Source: Arenicellales bacterium (lineage in GTDB: Bacteria > Pseudomonadota > Gammaproteobacteria > Arenicellales > JAHEKD01). From it: a stretch of 64,000 nucleotides of DNA. Numbering within the stretch: position 1 is the stretch's first letter; every line of letters begins with the position of its first letter. The notes under the pieces are model-generated. The model searched no databases. It was not told the DNA's origin and saw nothing but the letters and a program-made list of their open reading frames with translations. This document shows positions 39,354-48,420 of the stretch, in pieces. The translations under genes were made by a program, and so were the position numbers. Where the stretch lies: contig JANQSD010000011.1 in the NCBI GenBank assembly GCA_028284225.1, positions 248,001 through 312,000 of the forward strand, given 5' to 3'.

Positions 39354-40739
39354 ATGGCTCAACAAATCCAAACCGATAATATTACCCAGATTATGAAAGT
39401 TCCGCCGCAAGCACTGGAGGCGGAACAGTCGGTTCTGGGCGGTTTAATGCTGGATAACCAGCGTTTTGATGATGTGGTCGATGCTGTCAGTACTGAGGAT
39501 TTTTATACTCATACACATCAATTGATTTTTGACGCGATTTTAGCAATACAGGCCGATAATGATCCGGTTGATCTGGTCACGGTTCGTGATTTGCTGGATA
39601 AGCGTAAGGATTTGGACAAAATAGGGGGCCTGGCTTATCTGGATTTATTAGTCAGGAACACACCAAGCACCGCTAATCTTGTGACTTACGCGAATATTAT
39701 TCGAGATCGTTCTATTTTGCGTCAGTTGATTAATGCCGGTAATAAAATCATTGAGCACGCCTATTCTCCCAATGATCTTGAACCGCGTGAAATTCTTGAT
39801 CAGGCGGAAAAAATAATTTTTGATATTGCTCAAAATCATGCAGCCGGCGAGAGTTCCTTTAAATCTGCAAAAGAGCTGGTCAAGGCTACAGTGGATAAAA
39901 TTGAGGAGTTGATTCAGACCAAAGGCCAGTTAACCGGAATGGATACCGGCTATTCGTCTTTGAACGATATGACTTCCGGGTTGCAGCGTTCTGATTTGGT
40001 CATTATCGCCGGCCGACCCTCTATGGGTAAAACCTCATTTGCCATGAATGTGGTCGAGAATGTTGTCAGAGAGAACAAATTGCCTGTCGCTGTCTTCAGC
40101 CTGGAAATGCCGGCTGAGCAGCTGATTATGCGATTTTTAAGCTCCTTGAGTCGGGTCAGTATCAAGAGTATTCGCACCGGTGACCTGACTCAGGCTGATA
40201 TTGATACCTTGGCATCAAGTACTCGTATATTGGCTGATTTACCTATCTTTATTGACGATACCCCCGGTATGAATACATTGGAAATTCGCAGCCGGGCTCG
40301 GCGTCTGGCACGTTCCCTGGAACAGCCTCTGGGCTTGATCGTCATCGATTATTTGCAATTAATGCAGGCCACTACCGATACCGGTAATCGAGTCGCAGAG
40401 TTATCAGCGATGACACGCTCATTAAAAATGCTGGCTAAAGAATTAAATGTGCCGGTAGTTGTTATCTCCCAGCTTAGTCGTAATCCTGAACAGCGACCCA
40501 ACAAACGTCCTATAATGTCCGACCTGCGTGAATCAGGCGCCATTGAGCAGGATGCCGATGTAATCTTGTTTGTTTATCGTGACGAGGTGTATAACGAAGA
40601 CAGCCCGGACAAGGGCACGGCTGAAATCATTATCAGCAAACAGCGAAATGGACCCATTGGCACGGTACGATTGACATTTCTGGGTGAATTTACCCGTTTT
40701 GAAAACTTTGCTCCTCATTTTTCAGCGCCTGATTTCTAA
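39354..40739 (+). CDS. dnaB: Replicative DNA helicase DnaB
   Basis: Hexameric 5'-3' helicase at the fork. The 461 aa chain has the N-terminal helical domain from PPQALEAEQSVLGGLMLDN and a RecA-like motor with Walker A GRPSMGKTSFA at about residues 219-229. Walker B is LIVIDYLQLM, and the DnaB-specific SDLRESGAIEQDADVILF follows, with the arginine finger region near KQRNGPIGTV. No intein interrupts it. Its stop overlaps the alr start by one base (TAATG). Confidence 0.98.
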   Translation: MAQQIQTDNITQIMKVPPQALEAEQSVLGGLMLDNQRFDDVVDAVSTEDFYTHTHQLIFDAILAIQADNDPVDLVTVRDLLDKRKDLDKIGGLAYLDLLVRNTPSTANLVTYANIIRDRSILRQLINAGNKIIEHAYSPNDLEPREILDQAEKIIFDIAQNHAAGESSFKSAKELVKATVDKIEELIQTKGQLTGMDTGYSSLNDMTSGLQRSDLVIIAGRPSMGKTSFAMNVVENVVRENKLPVAVFSLEMPAEQLIMRFLSSLSRVSIKSIRTGDLTQADIDTLASSTRILADLPIFIDDTPGMNTLEIRSRARRLARSLEQPLGLIVIDYLQLMQATTDTGNRVAELSAMTRSLKMLAKELNVPVVVISQLSRNPEQRPNKRPIMSDLRESGAIEQDADVILFVYRDEVYNEDSPDKGTAEIIISKQRNGPIGTVRLTFLGEFTRFENFAPHFSAPDF

Positions 40740-41827
40740 TGCGTCCCCTTATTGCCGAGGTTAATCTGGCGGCCCTTAAATACAATTTCTCAGTTGCTCA
40801 ACAGGCAGCACCGGATAGTAGAAACTTTGCCGTTATCAAGGCGGATGCCTATGGGCACGGCGCAGTTCAATGTGCTCAAGCCTTGCAAACCAGCGCTGAC
40901 GGATTTGCTGTGGCCAGCATTGAGGAGGCTGTTGAGTTGCGCATAGCGAAAATTAGTCTTCCAATATTGGTTTTATCTGCGTTTAGTCAGTCAGAAGAAG
41001 TCGAATTGTTAGCCCACTATGAGTTAATGCCGGTGGTACACAGTATTTATCAGCTGGATATCTTGGCGCAGAATAATCAGTCTCGGACACCTATTGAGTG
41101 CTGGTTGAAAATCGATAGCGGTATGAATCGGTTGGGACTGAACAAAAGTGAATATTTGCAAGCACAGGCAAAGATAAACGGTATAGATTTAATACAAGCA
41201 GTGGGTGTGATGTCGCATTTTGCCTGTTCGGATGAAACGCACAACAACTTCACTCAGATACAGATCAATAATTTTTCAGAACTTACTGATACCATCAAGT
41301 TGCCGTTAAGCCTAGCAAATTCCTGCGCCGTGATGGCATGGCCGGCCAGTCATAAACACTGGAATCGACCGGGTATTATGCTCTATGGCACATCGAGTAT
41401 CGATAACGGCCAGGACAGTCACTTACAGCCTGTGATGCGATTTTATTCACAAATTATTGCTGTTAAAAATATCCGCAAAGGTCAGTCAGTGGGGTATGGA
41501 CAGACGTTTGTTGCAGATAAAGACATTAAGGTTGGTGTTGTGGCCTGTGGTTACGCCGATGGTTATCCTCGCGGGATTGCAAATGATAGCCCAATTGTGG
41601 TCAACGGCTACCGAACACGTATTCTGGGCAGAGTGTCAATGGATACAATGTCTGTGGACTTAAGCCTGGTTCCCCAAGCACAAGTTGGTGATCAAGTGGA
41701 GTTGTGGGGCGAACGATTGGCGGTTCGAGAGGTTGCCGATGCAGCACAGACAATTCCCTATGAGCTGCTGACCCGGGTGTCAAAACGTGTGCCCAGGGTT
41801 TATCTGATGGATGTTGACAAATCTTAA
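40739..41827 (+). CDS. alr: Alanine racemase
   Basis: PLP enzyme making D-alanine for peptidoglycan. The 362 aa chain has the PLP lysine in FAVIKADAYGHG (Lys34 or so), the RPGIMLYG motif in the cofactor phosphate site and the catalytic tyrosine in SVGYGQTF near residue 253 with GRVSMDTMSVDL later. It overlaps dnaB by one base (TAATG), an order found in many gammaproteobacteria. There is one copy in this window. Confidence 0.97.
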   Translation: MRPLIAEVNLAALKYNFSVAQQAAPDSRNFAVIKADAYGHGAVQCAQALQTSADGFAVASIEEAVELRIAKISLPILVLSAFSQSEEVELLAHYELMPVVHSIYQLDILAQNNQSRTPIECWLKIDSGMNRLGLNKSEYLQAQAKINGIDLIQAVGVMSHFACSDETHNNFTQIQINNFSELTDTIKLPLSLANSCAVMAWPASHKHWNRPGIMLYGTSSIDNGQDSHLQPVMRFYSQIIAVKNIRKGQSVGYGQTFVADKDIKVGVVACGYADGYPRGIANDSPIVVNGYRTRILGRVSMDTMSVDLSLVPQAQVGDQVELWGERLAVREVADAAQTIPYELLTRVSKRVPRVYLMDVDKS

Positions 41828-41831
41828 ACTG

Positions 41832-43202
41832 ATGGCAGCAAAAACAGTATTTATTTGCTCTGATTGCGGTGCCCATTATCCTAAATGGACCGGACAATGT
41901 CCCGAATGCGGTCAGTGGAACACACTGGCTGAATCACAGCTGCAAGCTGAACCCAAATCATCGGGTTCAAAGCGACGATTTACTGAATTTGTCGAGCCCC
42001 AAAAGATTCAGTTGTTAGCAGATGTACAACCCTCTAAGTCGCTCAGAGTCGGTACCGGGCAACAGGAGCTGGATAGAGTGTTAGGAGGTGGTCTGGTGGC
42101 CGGATCAGTCGTTTTGCTGGGCGGGGATCCCGGGATTGGTAAGTCTACATTATTGCTGCAGGCACTGGCGGCGATAAGCGCAAATTTGTCGGTGTTATAT
42201 GTGTCCGGCGAAGAGTCGGTAGAGCAGATCGCTATTCGCGCAAAACGCCTGAATATCAGTGGTGACAGAATTCAAATAATTGCTGACAATCTTCTGGAGC
42301 GGACGCTGAAAGCCTGTCAAAGCAACAATCCGCAGGTTTTGGTGATCGATTCGATCCAGACATTTTATAGTGAATCGTTTCAATCAGCACCGGGAAGTGT
42401 TACCCAGGTCAGGGAAACAGCGGCGGCTTTTGTACGGTTAGCTAAGCAAACGGGCTGCATAGTATTATTGATAGGCCATGTTACCAAAGACGGGTTGCTG
42501 GCAGGTCCTCGTATTTTGGAGCATATGGTCGATACCGTGTTGTATTTTGAAGGTGATCGTTCTTCCAGCTTTAGATTGATCCGCGGCATTAAAAATCGTT
42601 TCGGTGCGGTTAATGAGATAGGTGTGTTTGCGATGACCGATCAAGGTCTAAAGCAAGTCAGTAATCCATCGGCAATGTTTATTTCGAGGCAGAGTGATCC
42701 CGTGCCGGGTAGTATCGTTCTGGCTGCAATGGAGGGGAGCAGGCCACTATTGGTTGAGGTGCAAGCCTTGGCCGATAAAAGCCAATTGGCTAATCCGAGG
42801 CGCTTAACGGTAGGGCTTGAAGCGACGCGTCTAGCCATGATATTAGCGGTTTTACATCGCCATGCAGGTTGTCCTCTGTATGATCACGATGTATTTGTTA
42901 ATGTTATAGGTGGAGTTAAAATTCAGGAGCCGGCTGCTGACCTGGCGATTGCAATTGCCATACTGTCCAGCTATCAAAATTTAACTTTGCCGTCCAAACT
43001 GGCAGTGTTTGGGGAAATCGGTTTGACCGGTGAAATAAGACCTGTGCAAAAAGGTCAGGAGCGAATTAAAGAAGCAAATAAGCTGGGATTTGATCAAATA
43101 CTAATCCCAAATGCTAATTACATTAAAAAATCTAAATATGCACAAAAAATGATTTCAATAAAGCACATTAGTGAAATCCCAACGCTGTTAAGGGAGTTAT
43201 AA
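41832..43202 (+). CDS. radA: DNA repair protein RadA
   Basis: RecA-like ATPase involved in recombination and branch migration. The 456 aa chain has an N-terminal zinc finger (Cys9, Cys12, Cys23, Cys26: CSDCG and CPEC). Walker A is GGDPGIGKSTLL at about residues 97-108, and the RadA motif GIKNRFGAVNEIG lies near 252-264. The C-terminal part is Lon-protease-like (VNVIGGVKIQEPAADLAIAIA). ATG 41832 is preferred over ATG 41811 because the family starts just before the finger. It begins four bases after alr, completing a dnaB-alr-radA run. Confidence 0.96.
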   Translation: MAAKTVFICSDCGAHYPKWTGQCPECGQWNTLAESQLQAEPKSSGSKRRFTEFVEPQKIQLLADVQPSKSLRVGTGQQELDRVLGGGLVAGSVVLLGGDPGIGKSTLLLQALAAISANLSVLYVSGEESVEQIAIRAKRLNISGDRIQIIADNLLERTLKACQSNNPQVLVIDSIQTFYSESFQSAPGSVTQVRETAAAFVRLAKQTGCIVLLIGHVTKDGLLAGPRILEHMVDTVLYFEGDRSSSFRLIRGIKNRFGAVNEIGVFAMTDQGLKQVSNPSAMFISRQSDPVPGSIVLAAMEGSRPLLVEVQALADKSQLANPRRLTVGLEATRLAMILAVLHRHAGCPLYDHDVFVNVIGGVKIQEPAADLAIAIAILSSYQNLTLPSKLAVFGEIGLTGEIRPVQKGQERIKEANKLGFDQILIPNANYIKKSKYAQKMISIKHISEIPTLLREL

Positions 43203-43265
43203 GGATTGATTTCAGCCAGGTCGCCTGGTGTTGTGATGAGCCTTTAATGAACACTTGAAAAGTAA

Positions 43266-43288
43266 AATGCCCCGCATCGCGGGGCATT
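43266..43288 (-). terminator. Terminator of yegP on the minus strand
   Basis: Stem AATGCCCCGC/GCGGGGCATT around ATC. On the minus strand the stem is followed by TTACTTTTC, a fair U-rich tail, while the plus-strand tail is A-rich. It lies 21 bp past the yegP stop and 63 bp past the radA stop. Confidence 0.75.
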
Positions 43289-43309
43289 GGAAAAGAAAAA
43301 GTCGGAGGT

Positions 43310-43645
43310 TTATTTTTCAACCTGCACTACTTCTGCATCCGGAGCATTATTCATAATCGACTTAATGCCGTTATTCAAACCGGAGCGGCTCTTGTACATT
43401 TGACTTTTGGCTATTACTTGTCCGTTGCTTGCCATTAAGTTAAAAAATACACGGCCGTCTTTGGCTACTTTTTTATCAAAATTTTTGATATCAGCAGCAT
43501 GTTTTTTTACCGATTTAATGCCGTTATTGCAGCCGCGCTTATCTGCATAGCCCTGGCTTGCTAAAATTGGAATACCATTGTTTGCTTTAAGACGAAAATA
43601 CTGCTTGCCGCGGCTTCCTGTAAATACTTCAAATTTTCCGGCCAT
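43310..43645 (-). CDS. yegP: YegP family protein (DUF1508), two tandem repeats
   Basis: A 111 aa protein made of two copies of a YegP module of about 50 residues: KFEVFTGSRGKQYFRLKANNG...RGCNNGIKSVKKHA and GRVFFNLMASNGQVIAKSQMY...SGLNNGIKSIMNNA (each shown by its key part NNGIKS). The module folds as an isolated alpha/beta unit of unknown function. It is a single-gene unit between radA and dapD with its own strong terminator. Confidence 0.93.
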   Translation of the reverse strand: MAGKFEVFTGSRGKQYFRLKANNGIPILASQGYADKRGCNNGIKSVKKHAADIKNFDKKVAKDGRVFFNLMASNGQVIAKSQMYKSRSGLNNGIKSIMNNAPDAEVVQVEK

Positions 43646-43715
43646 GATTACCTCTTGTTGAATGTGTATGTAAATGTTAAAAGCTCGGGGATTTTAACAT
43701 CTTTGAGATTAAAAA

Positions 43716-44537
43716 TTAAATGCCTCTGATTAATTCATTAATACCAACTTTACTACGGGTCTTCTCATCCACGCGTTTTACGATGACAGCACAGTATAGA
43801 CTATGGCTGCCATCCTTGGCTGGCAGGTTGCCGGACACAACAACCGAACCGGCCGGGATTCGCCCGTAGCTGACTTTTCCTGTTTCACGATCATAGATTC
43901 GGGTGCTTTGGCCAATATAGACGCCCATCGATATTACCGATCCTTTTTCAACGATTACGCCTTCGACGACTTCACTGCGGGCACCGATAAAACAATCGTC
44001 CTCGATAATCGTCGGTGAGGCCTGTAAGGGCTCCAGGACTCCGCCAATGCCGACACCGCCAGAAAGGTGTACATTCTTGCCGATCTGAGCACAGGAGCCT
44101 ACCGTCGCCCAGGTATCAACCATAGTGCCTTCATCCACATAGGCACCGATATTGACGTAACTGGGCATGAGCACAGCGTTAGGTGCGATAAAAGCGCCTT
44201 TACGAACTACTGCAGAAGGTACAACTCGAGCGCCATCGTTAACGAAATCGTTGCGGCCGTAATCGGCATATTTAAGTGGAACTTGATCAAAAAAATTGGT
44301 GTAGCCCGCCGCTATTACGGATTTATCCTGGGTGCGAAAAGATAACAGCACTGCTTTTTTCATCCACTCGTTAACAACCCAGCGGTTACGCTTTTTTTCT
44401 GCAACCCGGATATCTCCTCTATCCAGGGCATAAATGACATCGGCTAATGCATCACGTAGTTCGGCAGATGCATTCTGAGCGTTAATATGCTGGCGCTTTT
44501 CAAATGCCTGCTCGATGATTTTTTTCTGTTTGTGCAT
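43716..44537 (-). CDS. dapD: 2,3,4,5-tetrahydropyridine-2,6-dicarboxylate N-succinyltransferase
   Basis: Lysine/diaminopimelate pathway enzyme using succinyl-CoA. The 273 aa chain has an N-terminal helical part and a left-handed beta-helix of hexapeptide repeats (about residues 100-230: [61 protein letters not shown] by their key parts). The substrate motif [10 protein letters not shown] and the ending GINELIRGI agree with DapD rather than DapH. A good promoter (44568-44596) lies 30 bp upstream. dapE is not in the window. Confidence 0.97.
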   Translation of the reverse strand: MHKQKKIIEQAFEKRQHINAQNASAELRDALADVIYALDRGDIRVAEKKRNRWVVNEWMKKAVLLSFRTQDKSVIAAGYTNFFDQVPLKYADYGRNDFVNDGARVVPSAVVRKGAFIAPNAVLMPSYVNIGAYVDEGTMVDTWATVGSCAQIGKNVHLSGGVGIGGVLEPLQASPTIIEDDCFIGARSEVVEGVIVEKGSVISMGVYIGQSTRIYDRETGKVSYGRIPAGSVVVSGNLPAKDGSHSLYCAVIVKRVDEKTRSKVGINELIRGI

Positions 44538-44567
44538 GATCGTTGTTGTTTAAGTGTCGGGCGTTTG

Positions 44568-44596
44568 ATTATAGAGTTTGTTGATCCTCGCTACAA
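44568..44596 (-). promoter_or_regulatory. Promoter of dapD
   Basis: On the minus strand TTGTAG (44591-44596) and a perfect TATAAT (44568-44573) are spaced by 17 bp, with the dapD ATG 30 bp further on. Confidence 0.7.
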
Positions 44597-44707
44597 TTGC
44601 ATAAGCGTCAAATACTGTCCGAGTCGGAATGATGTATACAAAACCACCTCCTAACTTTTACCGACAAGACAATGTATGGGTAATGATTCAGAGTTTGACA
44701 GTTCAGA

Positions 44708-44848
44708 TTAGCTTTGCTCTATTTCACTGGGAAATGAAAACGTGCATTGGTAAAGAACCTCCCCTGATAGGGACAGGCAATGAAATTCGGGTTAGTTTTG
44801 ATCTTATTCACCGGGAAATGAAACGTGCATTGGTAAAGAACCCCACCT
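44708..44848. repeat. Imperfect direct repeat beside the palindromic element
   Basis: Two units of about 58 bp start at 44708 and 44791. Both run through TTTCAC or TTCACC, GGGAAATGAAA, CGTGCATTGGTAAAGAAC and end with C-rich sequence that in the second copy merges into the palindromic element and in the first (CCTCCCCTGATAGGG) looks like a truncated one. The first copy may therefore be a decayed duplicate. Confidence 0.7.
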
Positions 44849-44908
44849 AACCTCCCCTGAGAGGGGAGGAATACCAGTTCTCCCCCTTTCAGGGGGAGTT
44901 AGAGGGGG
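44841..44908. repeat. Dispersed palindromic element, copy 2
   Basis: A 68 bp relative of 22987-23052: same outer ends, same two hairpins (CCTCCCCT-GAG-AGGGGAGG and CTCCCCC-TTTCA-GGGGGAG), differing at two point positions and a short spacer. Base changes keep the pairing: in the second hairpin both arms have one more pair here. That pattern suggests selection or copying of structure. Confidence 0.85.
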
Positions 44909-44929
44909 CCTTAAAACACACCTTCCGTG

Positions 44930-47563
44930 CTAACCACCCAGGGCAGTTAAAATTGATTTCTCCAGTTGTTTAAGAACACTGCTGTCATCGATCTGATGTC
45001 CATCTCTGTCGGTGATAAAGAAGTGATCCTCAACACGCTCGCCCAAAGTATTTATTCGGGCAGTGTGCAGGTGAATTTTATTTTCAAGTAATGCACTGGT
45101 GATATGGTAAAGCAGCCCCGGTCTGTCCTGGGCGATGATTTGCATAATGGTTAGATTGCCGGTATCTGACTGCGTGAAACTAACTTCAGTATTGATAGGG
45201 AAATGCTTGCTGCGACGGCTGATAATTCGTTTTTTGGGTCTTAAGTCTTTTTGTCCAAGCCTTAATAGATTATTCAAATAATGCTTGGCTTCCTTTAGCC
45301 GCCAATTTTCATTTACAGCACTACCTTGTTGGTCAGTAGTCACAAATGCAAGCAGGCTCATGCCGTTTTTTAGTCGCTCGATTTGGGCATTAATGATACT
45401 AAAATGAAGGTGATCAATTGCGCCGGAAACTATCGGTAACAGCGTGTCGTGTTCAGGGGCATAAACCAGAATTTGATTGGCTTCTAAATCCTTGTTGTAA
45501 CGTATGTTAGCGAGAGGAATTTCACTGGCAGAAGCTGACAATATGGTTTGTTGTTGCCAATAAATGGCATCGGTGCCGAAATGTAAAAAATACTGTGGGT
45601 CGAGGCTTTGCCAAAAGGTTTCGACTGCGGTTTTGGACGTGTTCTTGGCTAATCGCTTTAATACAACTTCCTTTGCTTCGTTGATGCGGTTGGTGACATC
45701 TTCACTCGTAGGTAGATCTCGGCTTAACCAGCGTGAAGTCGAAATATATAAATTCCATAACAACTTGCCTTTCCAGCGGCTCCAGACTTTGGGGCTGGTG
45801 GCTTTAATATCGGCTACGGTGAGTAGATAAAGGCAATTTAAATGCTGTTGATCACCGACTAACTCGGCAAACTTTTTAATGACTTGCGAATCACTAATGT
45901 CTTCTCGCTGTGCGGTCCAGGACATGACTAAATGATGGCGTACCAACCAAGCGATAAAATTTGTATCATGACTACTCAAATCAAGATATTTGCAAAAGCG
46001 CAGTGCTTCTTTTTCTCCGAGTATTGAATGATCACCGCCCCGGCCTTTGGCGATGTCATGAAATAGTGCGGCTAAAAATAATCGCTCACGTTTGGTGACC
46101 TGACTCATCACATTAAAGGCGTCGGTTTCTTCACTTTTGTGCTTTCTCAAACAAAACCGTCTTAAGTTTCTAAGCACAAACAACGAGTGCGCATCGACGG
46201 TGTAGACATGAAATAAATCGTGCTGCATTTGTCCGACAATACGATTGTAAGCCGGGATAAAAGCCGCTAAAACACCGTAAGCATCCATGTTGCGCAAGGC
46301 ATGAGTTTGACCACTTGGATGCCTCAGAATCCTCAGAAAAATTTGTTTCGATTCGTCATAGCGCCTGATTTTAGTTGCAATCTTGGCCAGGCTGTCGGTA
46401 ATCAATCGGATTGTGTTTGCGCGTATGCCTTTAAGTCTGGGGTTGGCTTGCAATAAATAAAATATTTCCAATAAAGCCGGCGGATGTTCAATAAACACCG
46501 ACTCATGACTTGCTTCAAGATAACCTTGTACACTATTAAAACGAGGGTTAATCTTTTTAGTTGTCAGCCTTCTTCTTTTACCGGCTTCCTGAAAGTATTG
46601 AATTAATGTTTGGTTTAGCAGGCGGATTTCCTTGGCTGTTCGGTAGTACCTTTTCATCAAAAGCTCGACAGCAAGGTTATGTTTATTGTCCTGGTAGCCG
46701 AAATCAGCAGCCAGAGTCCGTTGATGATCAAATAACAGACGATCTTCCTTGCGTTTTGCATGCAGGTGTAAACCGATTCGCAGTTTCCAGAGGAAATTAC
46801 GGCATCGGATTAAGGTCTGGGATTCTTGTGTAGACAGGATTTTTTCTTCACTGAGAATTTTCAGATCTACTTTATTGTAGTGACGACCGACCACCCAGAT
46901 TATGGTTTGAATGTCGCGTAATCCACCGGGGCCATCTTTTATATTCGGTTCCAGATTATGTTCGGTATCATCAAAAGCCAGGTGGCGTTGTTGTTGCTCA
47001 CTAACTTTGGCAGCTGTATATTTTGGGGCAGGCCAGAACCTGGTTGAATTTAATTCATCTAATAAACTTTGCTCGAAATCTTGTTGATCAGCTAGTGCCC
47101 TTGATTCCATCAATGTTGTTAAAACGGTGATGTCCTTTTTGGCGAGCTGTACAGATTGTTTAATTGTGCGAACACTATGTCCTACCTCCAGGCCGATATC
47201 CCAGAGCAGGCGGATAAATTGGGCAATTTGATCGCGTTGTTTTTTGTTAATCGGATCAAATGAGCCGACTAACAAATCAATATCAGAGTAGGGATGCAGT
47301 TCGCCGCGGCCATAGCCGCCGACGGCTAATAGCGACACTTTCTTTTCTGTTAGCTCTGAATTGGCCCAGATATGGCAAATCAGTAAGTCAATAAATGAAG
47401 TGTAATTGCTGACAATTTTTGCGGCTGAATTACCGCTTAAGTAATCGCGGTGGACTTGCTCTCGACAATCTTTTAGCAGGTTCTTATAGTGTTTAATCGA
47501 AGTGGTTTGATCAAGTTGATTAAGGGTATGGCCGAATGATTTTAAACTGAAAGTTTTGCTCAT
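44930..47563 (-). CDS. glnD: Bifunctional uridylyltransferase/uridylyl-removing enzyme GlnD
   Basis: Senses glutamine and adds or removes UMP on P-II (GlnB Tyr51, encoded at 33455). The 877 aa chain has the nucleotidyltransferase motif GGYGRGELHPYSDIDLL (residues 82-98), a PII-UT helical domain, and an HD phosphohydrolase with FHDIAKGRGGDHS near residue 500. Two ACT domains end it (about residues 697 and 805 onward; NLTIMQIIAQDRPGLL marks the second). All four units are complete. It follows map by 12 bp, so map-glnD form one transcript. Confidence 0.97.
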   Translation of the reverse strand: MSKTFSLKSFGHTLNQLDQTTSIKHYKNLLKDCREQVHRDYLSGNSAAKIVSNYTSFIDLLICHIWANSELTEKKVSLLAVGGYGRGELHPYSDIDLLVGSFDPINKKQRDQIAQFIRLLWDIGLEVGHSVRTIKQSVQLAKKDITVLTTLMESRALADQQDFEQSLLDELNSTRFWPAPKYTAAKVSEQQQRHLAFDDTEHNLEPNIKDGPGGLRDIQTIIWVVGRHYNKVDLKILSEEKILSTQESQTLIRCRNFLWKLRIGLHLHAKRKEDRLLFDHQRTLAADFGYQDNKHNLAVELLMKRYYRTAKEIRLLNQTLIQYFQEAGKRRRLTTKKINPRFNSVQGYLEASHESVFIEHPPALLEIFYLLQANPRLKGIRANTIRLITDSLAKIATKIRRYDESKQIFLRILRHPSGQTHALRNMDAYGVLAAFIPAYNRIVGQMQHDLFHVYTVDAHSLFVLRNLRRFCLRKHKSEETDAFNVMSQVTKRERLFLAALFHDIAKGRGGDHSILGEKEALRFCKYLDLSSHDTNFIAWLVRHHLVMSWTAQREDISDSQVIKKFAELVGDQQHLNCLYLLTVADIKATSPKVWSRWKGKLLWNLYISTSRWLSRDLPTSEDVTNRINEAKEVVLKRLAKNTSKTAVETFWQSLDPQYFLHFGTDAIYWQQQTILSASASEIPLANIRYNKDLEANQILVYAPEHDTLLPIVSGAIDHLHFSIINAQIERLKNGMSLLAFVTTDQQGSAVNENWRLKEAKHYLNNLLRLGQKDLRPKKRIISRRSKHFPINTEVSFTQSDTGNLTIMQIIAQDRPGLLYHITSALLENKIHLHTARINTLGERVEDHFFITDRDGHQIDDSSVLKQLEKSILTALGG

Positions 47564-47575
47564 TAGAATCTGGAT

Positions 47576-48343
47576 TTAAAGTTCACGACCTGGTAATCGG
47601 GTTAAAGCCTCACAACCCTCTTTAGTCACTAACACCGTATGTTCCCATTGTGCTGAAGGTTTGTGATCACGGGTGACAACGGTCCAGCCGTCAGCCAGCA
47701 GCCGGGTTTCCTTTTTCCCCGCATTAATCATCGGTTCGATGGTAAAGGTCATGCCTTCTTGCAATGCCATGCCCGTTCCGGGCGCGCCGTAGTGCAATAT
47801 TTGTGGGCTTTCATGAAATTCTTTGCCTATACCATGGCCGCAGTATTCTCTGACGACTGAAAATCCGTTTTTTTCTGCATGGGTTTGAATTGCGTGGCCT
47901 ATATCGCCCAGCGTCACCCCGGGTTTAACTGTATCTATGCCTATCACCAGACATTCGTGGCTGATTCGCATAAGCCGTTGTTCTAATATACCGACTTTGC
48001 CAATGCCAAACATTTTGCTGCAGTCACCGTGGTAACCGTCTTTAATGACAGTTATATCGACATTGATAATATCGCCTTTTTTAAGTTTTTTTTCACCGGG
48101 GATGCCGTGGCAGATGACGTGATTCACGGATGTGCAAATGGACTTCGGGAAACCCTGATAGTTCAAGGGTGCAGGAATGGCGTTAAGCTCATCGACAATA
48201 TAGTCATGACAAAGTGTGTTTAATTCGTCAGTGGTAATCCCGGCCTTGACATGTGGTTCAATCATTTCCAGAACTTGCATCGCGGCCTGCCCGGCAGCGC
48301 GCATTTTGAGAATTTCTTCAGCAGATTTGATTTTTACATTCAT
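47576..48343 (-). CDS. map: Methionine aminopeptidase, type I
   Basis: Removes the N-terminal methionine from new proteins. In this 255 aa protein the dinuclear metal ligands are Asp96, Asp107, His170, Glu203 and Glu234 (motifs VDITV, GDCSKMF, GHGIGKEFH, FTIEPM, QWEHT), and His79 lies in the substrate pocket. Class Ia, no N-terminal extension. It is the first gene of a map-glnD unit and divergent from an MFS gene 77 bp away; the usual rpsB-tsf neighbours are not present. Confidence 0.97.
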   Translation of the reverse strand: MNVKIKSAEEILKMRAAGQAAMQVLEMIEPHVKAGITTDELNTLCHDYIVDELNAIPAPLNYQGFPKSICTSVNHVICHGIPGEKKLKKGDIINVDITVIKDGYHGDCSKMFGIGKVGILEQRLMRISHECLVIGIDTVKPGVTLGDIGHAIQTHAEKNGFSVVREYCGHGIGKEFHESPQILHYGAPGTGMALQEGMTFTIEPMINAGKKETRLLADGWTVVTRDHKPSAQWEHTVLVTKEGCEALTRLPGREL

Positions 48344-48420
48344 TAGATATCTATAGATTCTTCACGGTCGTAATCTTACCAGCAAATAAATCCATCAATC
48401 ACCTAAAAATAGTTATCATT

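Larger units (their letters stand above)
44538..44929. other. Intergenic gap with dapD promoter, direct repeat and palindromic element
   Basis: This 392 bp gap lies between the start of dapD and the 3' end of glnD (both leftward). It holds the dapD promoter, a 58 bp imperfect direct repeat (44708-44765 and 44791-44848) and copy 2 of the palindromic element, ending 21 bp from the glnD stop. A 73-codon frame at 44629-44850 is built from the repeat units and is not credible as a gene. Confidence 0.6.
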
